Assembly (NCBI RefSeq): GCF_017313085.1
Contig: NZ_JAFLNF010000011.1
Span: 1 to 60,512 of the forward strand
DNA length: 60,512 nucleotides
Source: Roseibium limicola
GTDB taxonomy: Bacteria; Pseudomonadota; Alphaproteobacteria; Rhizobiales; Stappiaceae
Direction: 5' to 3'
Positions within the stretch are counted from its first letter, which is position 1, and each line of letters starts with the position of its first letter. This document shows positions 25,323 through 32,891 of this stretch, one piece after another. The notes beneath the pieces were generated by a model that searched no databases, was not told the DNA's origin, and saw nothing but the letters and a program-made list of their open reading frames with translations. The position numbers were made by a program, and so were the translations under genes.

Positions 25323-26180
25323 ATGGCAGACCTTTATGACGACCGCGCCTGTTTCCTCGGCGAAGGCCCCCTGTGGCACCCTGAGCGCAAGCAGCTTTTC
25401 TGGTTCGACATCATCGGCAAGAAGCTGCTGAGCCAGAAAGATGGCGCAGCGCTGGAGTGGGACATGGCCGAGCATGCTTCGGCTGCTGCCGTCGTCGATG
25501 CCGACCGTCTGCTGATCGCTTCGGAAACCTGCTTCTCGCTGTTCGATATCGCCACCGGCAAGCGCGAGCCCTACATGCCCCTGGAAGCCGACAATCCGGT
25601 GACCCGCTCCAATGATGGGCGCGTCGACCCTTTTGGCGGGTTCTGGATCGGCACCATGGGCAAGTCGGCAGAGCAATCCGCCGGAAGCTATTGGCGGCTG
25701 TACAAGGGCGAATTGCGCAAACTTTGGGGCGGCGTCAGCATTCCCAACGCCACCTGTTTTACGCCAGATGGGTCCCACGCTTTCCTCTCCGATACGGCCC
25801 TCGGTCTGATCTGGCGTCAGGCGCTCGATGGCGACGGTTGGCCGCTTGGTGAACGGGAAGTCTTTCTGGATCTGAAGAAAGAAGGCCTGAACCCCGATGG
25901 CGCGGTGATCGATACGGAAGGTCGCTTCTGGAACGCCCAGTGGGGCGCATCACGCCTTGCCGCCTATTCCATGGATGGCGCACTGCTGGAAACCATCGAC
26001 ATGCCAACAGCCCACATCACCTGCCCGGCTTTTGGCGGTGACAATCTGATGTCGCTTTTTGCAACCTCAGCCCAAGAAGGCCTCAGTGCGGATGAGCTAA
26101 CGGCGCAGCCCCACGCCGGCAAAACCTTCGTCACCTCCCCCGGCATCAAAGGCCTCGCCGAAACCGCGATCAAGCTCTGA
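25323..26180 (+). CDS. SMP-30/gluconolactonase family lactonase
   Basis: 285-residue six-bladed propeller hydrolase of the SMP-30/regucalcin/LRE family. The metal-site Glu lies in CFLGEGPLWHPE near residue 15. NDGRVDPFGGFWIGTM near 97 gives the substrate Asn/Asp, and a second metal Asp occurs in FLSDTALGLIW. It most likely opens the galactono- or arabinono-1,4-lactone made by the dehydrogenase. GGGGAGGGA precedes the start. It is the last gene of the sugar operon, and a stretch of palindromic repeats follows. Confidence 0.9.
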   Translation: MADLYDDRACFLGEGPLWHPERKQLFWFDIIGKKLLSQKDGAALEWDMAEHASAAAVVDADRLLIASETCFSLFDIATGKREPYMPLEADNPVTRSNDGRVDPFGGFWIGTMGKSAEQSAGSYWRLYKGELRKLWGGVSIPNATCFTPDGSHAFLSDTALGLIWRQALDGDGWPLGEREVFLDLKKEGLNPDGAVIDTEGRFWNAQWGASRLAAYSMDGALLETIDMPTAHITCPAFGGDNLMSLFATSAQEGLSADELTAQPHAGKTFVTSPGIKGLAETAIKL

Positions 26181-26229
26181 GTAGCGTGCCGCTGCGACAA
26201 ACCTTCGGCTCTCAGTTGGTCCCGTGGCT

Positions 26230-26367
26230 CACCGATCCCGGATCTCCGCTTCGCTGCGTCCGGGATGACGAGGATGGGTTTTGGTCAAGTTCTCCGCGCT
26301 TCCGAAAAAGCTCAACCTCTCCCACGTCATCCCGGACAAGCGTTAGCGCTGATCCGGGACCGGTGAG
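26230..26367. repeat. two inverted copies of a REP-like palindromic element
   Basis: Copy 1 (26230-26270) has the core ATCCCGGA...TCCGGGAT, forming an 8-bp stem. Copy 2 (26326-26367) is the same element in reverse, with arms TCCCGGA/TCCGGGA. The two could also pair with each other to form a long hairpin. Such GTCATCCCGGA elements are widespread in alphaproteobacterial intergenic regions (general knowledge; genome copy number not checked). Confidence 0.75.
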
Positions 26368-26406
26368 CCGAGGCGTAGCGGCGAACCTATTCCCCATCAC
26401 TGTGCT

Positions 26407-26469
26407 GTCCCGGCCCTGAGCCGGGACCTAGCTGCACTATAATGGAAGGTCCCGGCGCAAGGCCGGGTC
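26407..26469. repeat. second palindromic repeat pair
   Basis: Two GTCCCGGC...GCCGGGAC-type hairpins at 26407-26427 and 26449-26469, 21 bases apart. They are of the same GC-rich REP-like kind but differ from the 26230 element. Confidence 0.65.
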
Positions 26470-26505
26470 AGCAGAGGGTGTTCATTCCTCACACCCAAAA
26501 AAGCC

Positions 26506-27681
26506 TTAGCCCCGGCACATGGCGATCAGTTTGTCGAGGAACGCCTCGCAGGCCTGCATTTCCGAGATGTCGATGTACTCGTCGGCCTTGTGCGCCTGGG
26601 CAATGGCGCCAGGTCCGCAGACAACCGTCGGCACGCCAGCGCGTTCCTTGAACAGACCGGCCTCGGTGCCATAGGCGACCTTGGCGTGGCCATTGCGTCC
26701 GGCCAAGTGCTTGGTCAGGCGAATAATCTCTTCCTCGCCCGTCATCGCAAGGCCTGGTGTGTCGGAAATCAACTCAAAGCGAATGCCGCATTCCGGATGC
26801 AGGGCCTGCATTTCCGGCTCCAGCACATCGCGGGCATAGGCTTCCACTTCGCCGCACATCGCGTCCATATCCAGCTCCGGCAGGGCGCGGATTTCATAAT
26901 CGAAGAAGCAGGCTTCCGGCACGATGTTAAGCTGTTCGCCGCCAACGATCTTGCCCACATGCGCCGTGCTGACCGGCATGTCGTAAGCATCATCACGCAT
27001 TTCACTTGCGTACCGCTTGCCGAGCTCCCGGATCTTGACGATCAGCAGCGCGGCATATTCAACCGCATTGACGAAGTCCGGAGCCAGCGACGAATGGCCG
27101 GTCTTGCCGGTGACATGCACCTTAATCGCTCGCTTGGCCTTGTGACCGATGATCACTTCCATGCTGGTCGGCTCACCGACGAAACAACCCAACGGCTTGT
27201 TGTCCCAGCCGGCCAGCTCCGCCACCATCGAGCGCACACCCAGGCAACCGATCTCTTCATCGTAGGATAAGGCCAGCACGAACGGCGTCTTCAGATTGGC
27301 GTCCAGCATGTCCGGCACTTTTGCCAGACAGCAGGCAACGAAGCCCTTCATGTCGCAGGAGCCACGGCCATACAGCCGACCGTCTGCCTCGCGCAGGGTA
27401 AACGGATCGCTTGACCAGGCCTGCCCGGTCACAGGCACCACATCCGTGTGTCCCGACAGCACATAGCCCGGCACACCGGCAGGCCCGACAACGGTCATCA
27501 GGTTCGCCTTGGTGCCCGTCTCGTCATAGATGCGCTGCGGCGCAAGACCCTGGCCCTGCAGAAAGCCTTCAACATAGTCGATAAGCGGCAGGTTGGACTT
27601 GCCCGTCGATGTATCGAAGGAGATCAGTTTTGCCAGGTGTTCCCGGGCAGTCGGGCGGATGGCAGTGGAGGGTGTCAGCAT
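26506..27681 (-). CDS. argE: acetylornithine deacetylase (ArgE/M20 family)
   Basis: 391-residue M20 metallopeptidase-family deacetylase. Metal-binding motifs are LSGHTDVVPVTG (near residue 80), RGSCDMKG (near 110) and ALSYDEEIGCLG (catalytic Glu near 140), with GGEQLNIVPE for the dimer/lid domain and the late AHKADEYI His. ArgE converts N-acetylornithine to ornithine and acetate. The ATG at 27681 gives the normal length; the frame stays open another 135 bases without domain content. No other arg gene is near, so the assignment rests on sequence; a related amidohydrolase activity is possible. Confidence 0.85.
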   Translation of the reverse strand: MLTPSTAIRPTAREHLAKLISFDTSTGKSNLPLIDYVEGFLQGQGLAPQRIYDETGTKANLMTVVGPAGVPGYVLSGHTDVVPVTGQAWSSDPFTLREADGRLYGRGSCDMKGFVACCLAKVPDMLDANLKTPFVLALSYDEEIGCLGVRSMVAELAGWDNKPLGCFVGEPTSMEVIIGHKAKRAIKVHVTGKTGHSSLAPDFVNAVEYAALLIVKIRELGKRYASEMRDDAYDMPVSTAHVGKIVGGEQLNIVPEACFFDYEIRALPELDMDAMCGEVEAYARDVLEPEMQALHPECGIRFELISDTPGLAMTGEEEIIRLTKHLAGRNGHAKVAYGTEAGLFKERAGVPTVVCGPGAIAQAHKADEYIDISEMQACEAFLDKLIAMCRG

Positions 27682-27882
27682 GGCAGGGTCGGGAACTTTG
27701 CGCGAATGAGGAAGGATGGAAAAGCCACGTGGGTGTAGCGCTCCGTGTTGGTGATCACAATGGGCCAGGCCGACAGCAAGCACAATTGGCTGCATGAAGG
27801 CACATCGCAAAAACAACCTGAACGAGAACAGTCACCAGATCGAAACACTGGAAATTGAGCGGCGTCAGGTTGAGCAGTTTTT

Positions 27883-27898
27883 TTGACCAATTGTCCAA
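27883..27898. promoter_or_regulatory. RutR-like operator
   Basis: The site fits the E. coli RutR consensus TTGACCA-NN-TGGTCAA at 12 of 14 fixed positions. It stands 88 bases before the start of the BMP-family gene. RutR senses uracil and controls pyrimidine and purine use, which fits the downstream cytosine deaminase. Confidence 0.6.
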
Positions 27899-27919
27899 AA
27901 AACATTCAATCTGCAACAC

Positions 27920-27936
27920 CGCCTATATTGTAGGCG
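27920..27936. promoter_or_regulatory. short palindrome near the nucleobase operon promoter
   Basis: CGCCTA, 5 bases, TAGGCG: a perfect 6-bp inverted repeat 50 bases before the BMP gene. It may be an operator half-pair or part of a small hairpin. Confidence 0.35.
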
Positions 27937-27986
27937 ACAGTGGTTTGTGATCAAGTTCCCCCATTGAGTCTCTTGAGGGGGTTTTC

Positions 27987-29009
27987 ATGAAGATTTCCAA
28001 CTATGCACGTGGCGCCCTGCGTCACTCCCGACGCGCGATCCTCGCCGTCGGTCTTGGCCTGATCGCCACCGCCAGCCTTGGCCTGTCCGGCGCAGATGCC
28101 AAGGACAAGCCGCTGAAAGTCGCTGCCATCTACACCGTTCCTGTAGAACAGCAGTGGGTCAGCCGGATCCACAAGGCCCTGACGACCGCGCAAGAGCGCG
28201 GCGACGTGACCTACACATACTCCGAGAATGTCGCCAACACCGACTATGAGCGCGTCATGCGCGAATATGCCGAACAGGGCATGGACATGGTCGTCGGCGA
28301 AGCTTTCGCCGTGGAACGCGCCGCCCGCAAGGTCGCCGCGGAATATCCCGAAACAGCCTTCCTGATGGGCTCGTCCTTCGGTCCGTCCAAGCCGAACTTC
28401 TCGGTGTTCGACAACTTCATCCACGAGCCGTCCTACCTGACCGGCATGATCGCCGGCTCCACCACCAAGTCGAATATCATCGGCATGGTCGGCGGCTACG
28501 CGATCCCTGAGGTCAACCGTCTGATGAATGCCTTCATGGAAGGCGCGCTCGCGGTCAACCCGGAGGTCAAGTTCCTCGTGACCTTTATCAACTCCTGGTA
28601 CGATCCGCCCAAGGCCAAGGAATCCGCTTTTGCGATGATCGACAAGGGCGCCGATCTGCTCTACGCGGAACGCTTCGGTGTGTCGGATGCGGCGAAGGAA
28701 AAGGGTATCCTGGCGATCGGCAACGTCATCGACACGGCTGCCGACTATCCGGGCACCATCCTGGCCTCTGCCCTGTGGCACATGGAGCCGACCATCGACA
28801 AGGCCATCGAAGCGGTTGCCAGCGACAGCTTTGAGCCGGCAGACTATGGAACCTATTCCTTCATGACCTATGGCGGTGGATCCTTCGTTGCCGACGAAGC
28901 ACTGGCTTCGGCCGACGCTGTGACCGCAGCCAAGGAAAAGGAACAGGAAATCCTCGACGGTCTGTTCCGCGTCAACGTCAACGACACCGAGCCGAAGTCG
29001 ACGATGTAA
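27987..29009 (+). CDS. BMP family ABC transporter substrate-binding protein
   Basis: 340-residue periplasmic binding protein of the basic membrane protein (PnrA/BmpA) family, which binds purine or pyrimidine nucleosides or bases. An unusually long N-terminal signal (about 38 residues, two Arg clusters, then LAVGLGLIATASLGLSGADA) has no lipobox Cys, so it is probably soluble. The core has KVAAIYTVPVEQQWVSRIHKAL at the start of the mature part and SYLTGMIAGSTTKSNIIGMVGGY near residue 150. It leads an operon with an ATPase, two permeases and a cytosine deaminase, which points to cytosine or a related base as ligand. Confidence 0.88.
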   Translation: MKISNYARGALRHSRRAILAVGLGLIATASLGLSGADAKDKPLKVAAIYTVPVEQQWVSRIHKALTTAQERGDVTYTYSENVANTDYERVMREYAEQGMDMVVGEAFAVERAARKVAAEYPETAFLMGSSFGPSKPNFSVFDNFIHEPSYLTGMIAGSTTKSNIIGMVGGYAIPEVNRLMNAFMEGALAVNPEVKFLVTFINSWYDPPKAKESAFAMIDKGADLLYAERFGVSDAAKEKGILAIGNVIDTAADYPGTILASALWHMEPTIDKAIEAVASDSFEPADYGTYSFMTYGGGSFVADEALASADAVTAAKEKEQEILDGLFRVNVNDTEPKSTM

Positions 29010-29043
29010 GCTACGGCTTTATCAAGGGTTGCGACAATTTAAG

Positions 29044-29075
29044 TGGGGGCAGAGCACTCAGCCTGCTCCCATTTT
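29044..29075 (+). terminator. attenuating terminator after the BMP gene
   Basis: A 9-bp stem with one G-T pair (29044-29052 with 29063-29071) is followed by T4. It lies between the binding protein and the ATPase and probably reduces downstream expression. Confidence 0.65.
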
Positions 29076-29299
29076 CCAATCTCCTGGACTATGCGTGGCA
29101 CACGTTTCATTGCAAGGCTCACCCCTGGCAATCCGTGCCGTGGCGCTGCTTCAATGAATGTCCATCCGCGGGTGCCAGACAACCGCATGGATCGCAGGAT
29201 CATGGTCCTGCAATGACACTGGGGGAGTGTCCGCTTGAGACGAAACAGCAACGGCCATCCTTCTCCCGGCACACGACAACACCGACACCGAGATCCCAA

Positions 29300-30859
29300 A
29301 TGACCACAGTGTCTGCCGCACCGATCGTCTTGCAGCTCACCCAGATCACCAAGCGGTTTGGCAGTTTTGCCGCCAATGAAGATGTCTCGCTGACTCTGCG
29401 ACGGGGTGAAATCCTGGCGCTTCTGGGCGAGAACGGCGCTGGCAAGACGACGCTGATGAATATTCTCTTCGGCCATTATGTCGCCGACGAGGGCAATGTC
29501 GAAATCGCCGAGCGGACAAGCGGCACATTGAACGCCCTGCCTGCCGGACAGCCGAACGCCGCCCTCGACGCCGGCATCGGCATGGTCCACCAGCATTTCA
29601 CCCTGGCAGAAAACCTCACGGCGCTCGACAACATCCTGCTGGGCACCGAAAAACTCTCCGCGATGACTTCCAGTCGCACCGCTGCCCGCCAGAGGCTCGA
29701 CGACCTGATGCGGCGCTCCGGCCTGACCGTTGATCTTGATGCGCGCATCTCCACTTTATCCGTCGGCGAAAAGCAGCGCGTCGAAATCCTCAAGGCGCTT
29801 TACCGTGACGCCCGCGTGCTGGTTCTGGACGAGCCGACCGCCGTGCTGACTCCACAGGAAAGCGACACCCTGTTTGAGACGCTGAAGACCCTCGCCGCCG
29901 AGGGCCTGGCGATTATCTTCATCTCCCACAAGCTTGACGAGGTGATCGCAGCCTCGCACCGGATCATGGTGCTTCGCCTCGGCAAAAAGGTCGCTGATCA
30001 GCCGACCGAGGGCAGCACCAAGCTGCAGCTGGCCGAGCTGATGGTCGGCAAGTCAGTGCCCCAGAGCACCCGCTCCGAACAAGCGGCAGGACCGCTTCTG
30101 CTGACCCTGAAACAGGCCAGCGCCGGGGAAGGAAGGACGGCACTGCATGCTGTCGATCTGGAGCTGTTCTCCGGTGAGATCCTCGGCATCGCAGGTGTCT
30201 CGGGCAACGGGCAGGCCACCCTGGCCCGCGCCCTTTCGGGTCTGGAGCCCCTGACTGCAGGACAGCTTCAGCTCGACGGCAAGGACCTCAGCGGCTCCAA
30301 CGCCCGCAAGATGATCGACGCCGGATTTGCCCGCATTCCCGAAGACCGCCACAAGGACGGCATCGTCGGGCCGATGTCCGTGGCGGAAAACCTGACCATT
30401 GAAACCATCCGGGCGCCGGAAAACCAGCGCTTCGGCTTTTTGAAATTCGGCGCCATTGCCGAACGTGCCCGCCAGGCCATCAAGGCCTATGATATTCGCT
30501 GTCAGGGCGACAAGGCCCCGGCCCGGCTGCTGTCTGGCGGCAATATCCAGAAGATCGTCCTGGCGCGCACCCTTGATGCAGCGCCAAAGGTCGTTCTGGC
30601 CGCCCAGCCATCGCGCGGTCTGGATGTTGGCGCCACCGCCGATGTTCACCGCCGCCTGCTCGATGCCCGCGCCCGAGGCGCCGGCGTTATTCTGATATCT
30701 GAGGATCTGGACGAACTCATGCGCCTGTCAGACCGCATCGCCGTCATCCATCGCGGTCATCTATCCGCTGCCGAGAAGACAGAAACCCTGGACCGCAGCA
30801 CCCTTGGCCTGAAGATGGCCGGCCACGGCTTCCATGGCGACACGGGAGAAGCAGCATGA
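29300..30859 (+). CDS. nucleoside/nucleobase ABC transporter ATPase (double NBD)
   Basis: 519-residue ATPase of the YufO/NupO type with two nucleotide-binding domains. The first has Walker A GENGAGKTT (about residue 45), signature LSVGEKQRVEI and VLVLDEPTAVL. The second has the degenerate GVSGNGQATL, signature LSGGNIQKIVLAR and the LAAQPSRGLDVG region. The frame is open from 29135, but the ATG at 29300 places the first strand at the usual distance. It overlaps the next gene by 4 bases. It energises the importer formed with the two permeases. Confidence 0.9.
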   Translation: MTTVSAAPIVLQLTQITKRFGSFAANEDVSLTLRRGEILALLGENGAGKTTLMNILFGHYVADEGNVEIAERTSGTLNALPAGQPNAALDAGIGMVHQHFTLAENLTALDNILLGTEKLSAMTSSRTAARQRLDDLMRRSGLTVDLDARISTLSVGEKQRVEILKALYRDARVLVLDEPTAVLTPQESDTLFETLKTLAAEGLAIIFISHKLDEVIAASHRIMVLRLGKKVADQPTEGSTKLQLAELMVGKSVPQSTRSEQAAGPLLLTLKQASAGEGRTALHAVDLELFSGEILGIAGVSGNGQATLARALSGLEPLTAGQLQLDGKDLSGSNARKMIDAGFARIPEDRHKDGIVGPMSVAENLTIETIRAPENQRFGFLKFGAIAERARQAIKAYDIRCQGDKAPARLLSGGNIQKIVLARTLDAAPKVVLAAQPSRGLDVGATADVHRRLLDARARGAGVILISEDLDELMRLSDRIAVIHRGHLSAAEKTETLDRSTLGLKMAGHGFHGDTGEAA

Positions 30860-31941
30860 TCCGGTTCGAACCGCGCGAGCCCGCCTCGCTTCAGCGCCTC
30901 ATCCTCATACCGGTCGCCGCTGCCATCGTTGCGCTTGTTCTCGCAGCCATCCCGATCACCGCTGCCGGCGTCAACACCTTCACCGCCTACGGGTTGATGG
31001 CGAAAGGTGCCTTCGGCTCGATGTTCGCCTTCACCGAAATGCTGACCCGGGCCGCGCCGCTGATCCTCACCGGTCTCGCGGCCGCCATCGCCTTTCGCGC
31101 CAAGCTCTGGAACATCGGCGCCGAGGGGCAGCTTTATGCCGGGGCGCTCGCCGCCGTCGCCGTCGGCACGGGCTGGATCGATGCACCCGCAGTCGTTCTG
31201 CTGCCGCTGGTCATTCTTGCCGGAGCGGCTGCTGGCGGGCTGGTGATGCTCGGGCCAACTCTTTTGAAGACGCGCCTTGGTGTCGACGAGGTGGTCACGA
31301 CACTACTGTTGAACTTCGTCATTCTGCTGTTCGTCCAGATGATGCTGGAAGGCCCGATGCAGGACCCAATGGGGATGGGCTGGCCCCAGTCTGAGCCCAT
31401 GCTCGATGCGGCGACCCTGCCCAAGCTGATGTCGCGGATGCGGATCCACGGCGGGCTGATCATTGCCTTTGCCGCTGCCATCGCCATCCACATCCTGCTG
31501 AAGCGTACGGTCTGGGGTTTTGAAATCCGCGCTGTCGGCGAAAACGCCAGTGCCGCCGCCCATGCCGGCCTGCCGGTCAAGGCAACCTTCATCCGCGTCG
31601 GTCTGCTGTCCGGTGCAATGGCTGGTCTCGCCGGTGTCGGCGAAGTCGCCGGCCTGAAGGGCTATCTCACCGCAGATCTATCGCCGGGCTTCGGCTACTC
31701 CGGCATTGTCGTCGCCATGCTGGCGGGTCTCAGCCCGCTCGGCGTGGTGATTGCCGCACTGTTCATTGCCAGCATCTTTGTCGGGGCGGATTCCATGTCG
31801 CGCGCCACCAGCGTTTCCAATTATCTCGCCGACCTGATCGTTGCCATGTCCCTCATCTGCGTGCTGATCTCCGGCCTGTTCCTGCGGTTCCGGATCAAGT
31901 TCGTCAAACCGCGCACCAACATCAGCCAGGAGACGCAGTGA
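30856..31941 (+). CDS. nucleoside/nucleobase ABC transporter permease (YufP-like)
   Basis: 361-residue inner-membrane permease of the BPD_transp_2 class with about nine to ten membrane helices. Family motifs are AFRAKLWNIGAEGQLYAGA near residue 85, GVDEVVTTLLLNFV near 140 and VGENASAAAHAGLP near 230. It overlaps the ATPase by 4 bases and the next permease by 4 bases. It forms the channel with the second permease. Confidence 0.92.
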   Translation: MIRFEPREPASLQRLILIPVAAAIVALVLAAIPITAAGVNTFTAYGLMAKGAFGSMFAFTEMLTRAAPLILTGLAAAIAFRAKLWNIGAEGQLYAGALAAVAVGTGWIDAPAVVLLPLVILAGAAAGGLVMLGPTLLKTRLGVDEVVTTLLLNFVILLFVQMMLEGPMQDPMGMGWPQSEPMLDAATLPKLMSRMRIHGGLIIAFAAAIAIHILLKRTVWGFEIRAVGENASAAAHAGLPVKATFIRVGLLSGAMAGLAGVGEVAGLKGYLTADLSPGFGYSGIVVAMLAGLSPLGVVIAALFIASIFVGADSMSRATSVSNYLADLIVAMSLICVLISGLFLRFRIKFVKPRTNISQETQ

Positions 31942-32882
31942 TGGATTTCCTGGAGATCTTCCTCAGCGCCAACTTCTGGGCAGCTGCCCTGCGCATTGCC
32001 ACACCGTTGGTTTTCGGCGTCATCGGTGCGCTGATCTGCGAACGGGCCGGCGTGTTGAACCTCGGCATTGAAGGCATCTTCACCGCCGGAGCCATGGCGG
32101 GCTGGATGGCCGTCTGGCTCGGCGCCGGGCTTTGGGGCGGCGTGCTTGTGGCTGCCGGTGCCGGTGCCTTCTTTGGCCTGATCCATGCGATCCTAACCGT
32201 ACCGCTGGGCCTGTCCCAACACGTCTCGGGGATCGGAGTGACGCTGTTTGCCACGAGCCTGAGCTACTTCACCTACCGCACAGCCCTGCCGGATGTCTCT
32301 TCGCCACCGCGCATCGAGCCGTTCAAGCCGCTGGACATTCCTGGCCTGTCGGACCTGCCATTCATCGGCCCGGCGCTGTTCCAGCAGACCGCCCTGACCT
32401 TTTTGGCACTCTTCGTCGTCGCGGCAACGGCCTTTGTGCTTTACCGCACACCGCTTGGCCTGGCGATCCGCGCTGTCGGTGACAATCCGTCTGCCGTCGA
32501 AAGCCAGGGCCTGTCGGTCTATGGCCTGCGCATTGGCGCAGTTGTCGTCGGCTCCGCCCTGATGGCTCTTGGCGGCGCCTTCCTCACCATGTCGGCCTTT
32601 GATGCGTTCTTCTTCGGCATGGTCAATGGCCGTGGCTGGATCTGCATCGCCCTGACGGTCTTTGCCTCCTGGCGGCCCGGCAAGGCCCTGCTTGGCGCCC
32701 TGCTGTTCGGCGCCTTTGATGCCTTTCAGGTGCGCCTGCAAACCGACGTCGGCAGCTTTATTCCAGGCCAGGTCTTCCTGATGATGCCTTATGTCCTGTC
32801 GATTGCCGCGCTCATTCTGGTCGCCCGCAAGGCTGACTATCCCCGCGCCCTGCTGACACCCTATTTCCGCGGCCAACGCTAA
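31938..32882 (+). CDS. nucleoside/nucleobase ABC transporter permease (YufQ-like)
   Basis: 314-residue second permease of the same importer, with about eight membrane helices. Typical motifs are TPLVFGVIGALICERAGVLNLGIEG near residue 20, GIGVTLFATSLSYFTYR near 98 and VGDNPSAVESQGLSV near 182. It is coupled by a 4-base overlap to the first permease and is 9 bases from the deaminase gene. Confidence 0.92.
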   Translation: MMDFLEIFLSANFWAAALRIATPLVFGVIGALICERAGVLNLGIEGIFTAGAMAGWMAVWLGAGLWGGVLVAAGAGAFFGLIHAILTVPLGLSQHVSGIGVTLFATSLSYFTYRTALPDVSSPPRIEPFKPLDIPGLSDLPFIGPALFQQTALTFLALFVVAATAFVLYRTPLGLAIRAVGDNPSAVESQGLSVYGLRIGAVVVGSALMALGGAFLTMSAFDAFFFGMVNGRGWICIALTVFASWRPGKALLGALLFGAFDAFQVRLQTDVGSFIPGQVFLMMPYVLSIAALILVARKADYPRALLTPYFRGQR

Positions 32883-32891
32883 GAGATTTCC

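Larger units (their letters stand above)
26181..26505. other. intergenic region of palindromic repeats
   Basis: No gene is seen. The 325 bases are dominated by REP-like inverted repeats, listed separately. They lie between the end of the sugar operon and the 3' end of the deacetylase gene. Confidence 0.7.
27682..27986. other. intergenic control region of the nucleobase operon
   Basis: 305 bases with no gene. It holds a RutR-like operator (27883-27898), a CGCCTA/TAGGCG palindrome (27920-27936) and a GGGGG ribosome binding site that can pair with CCCCC just upstream (27958-27962 with 27977-27981). Confidence 0.6.
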
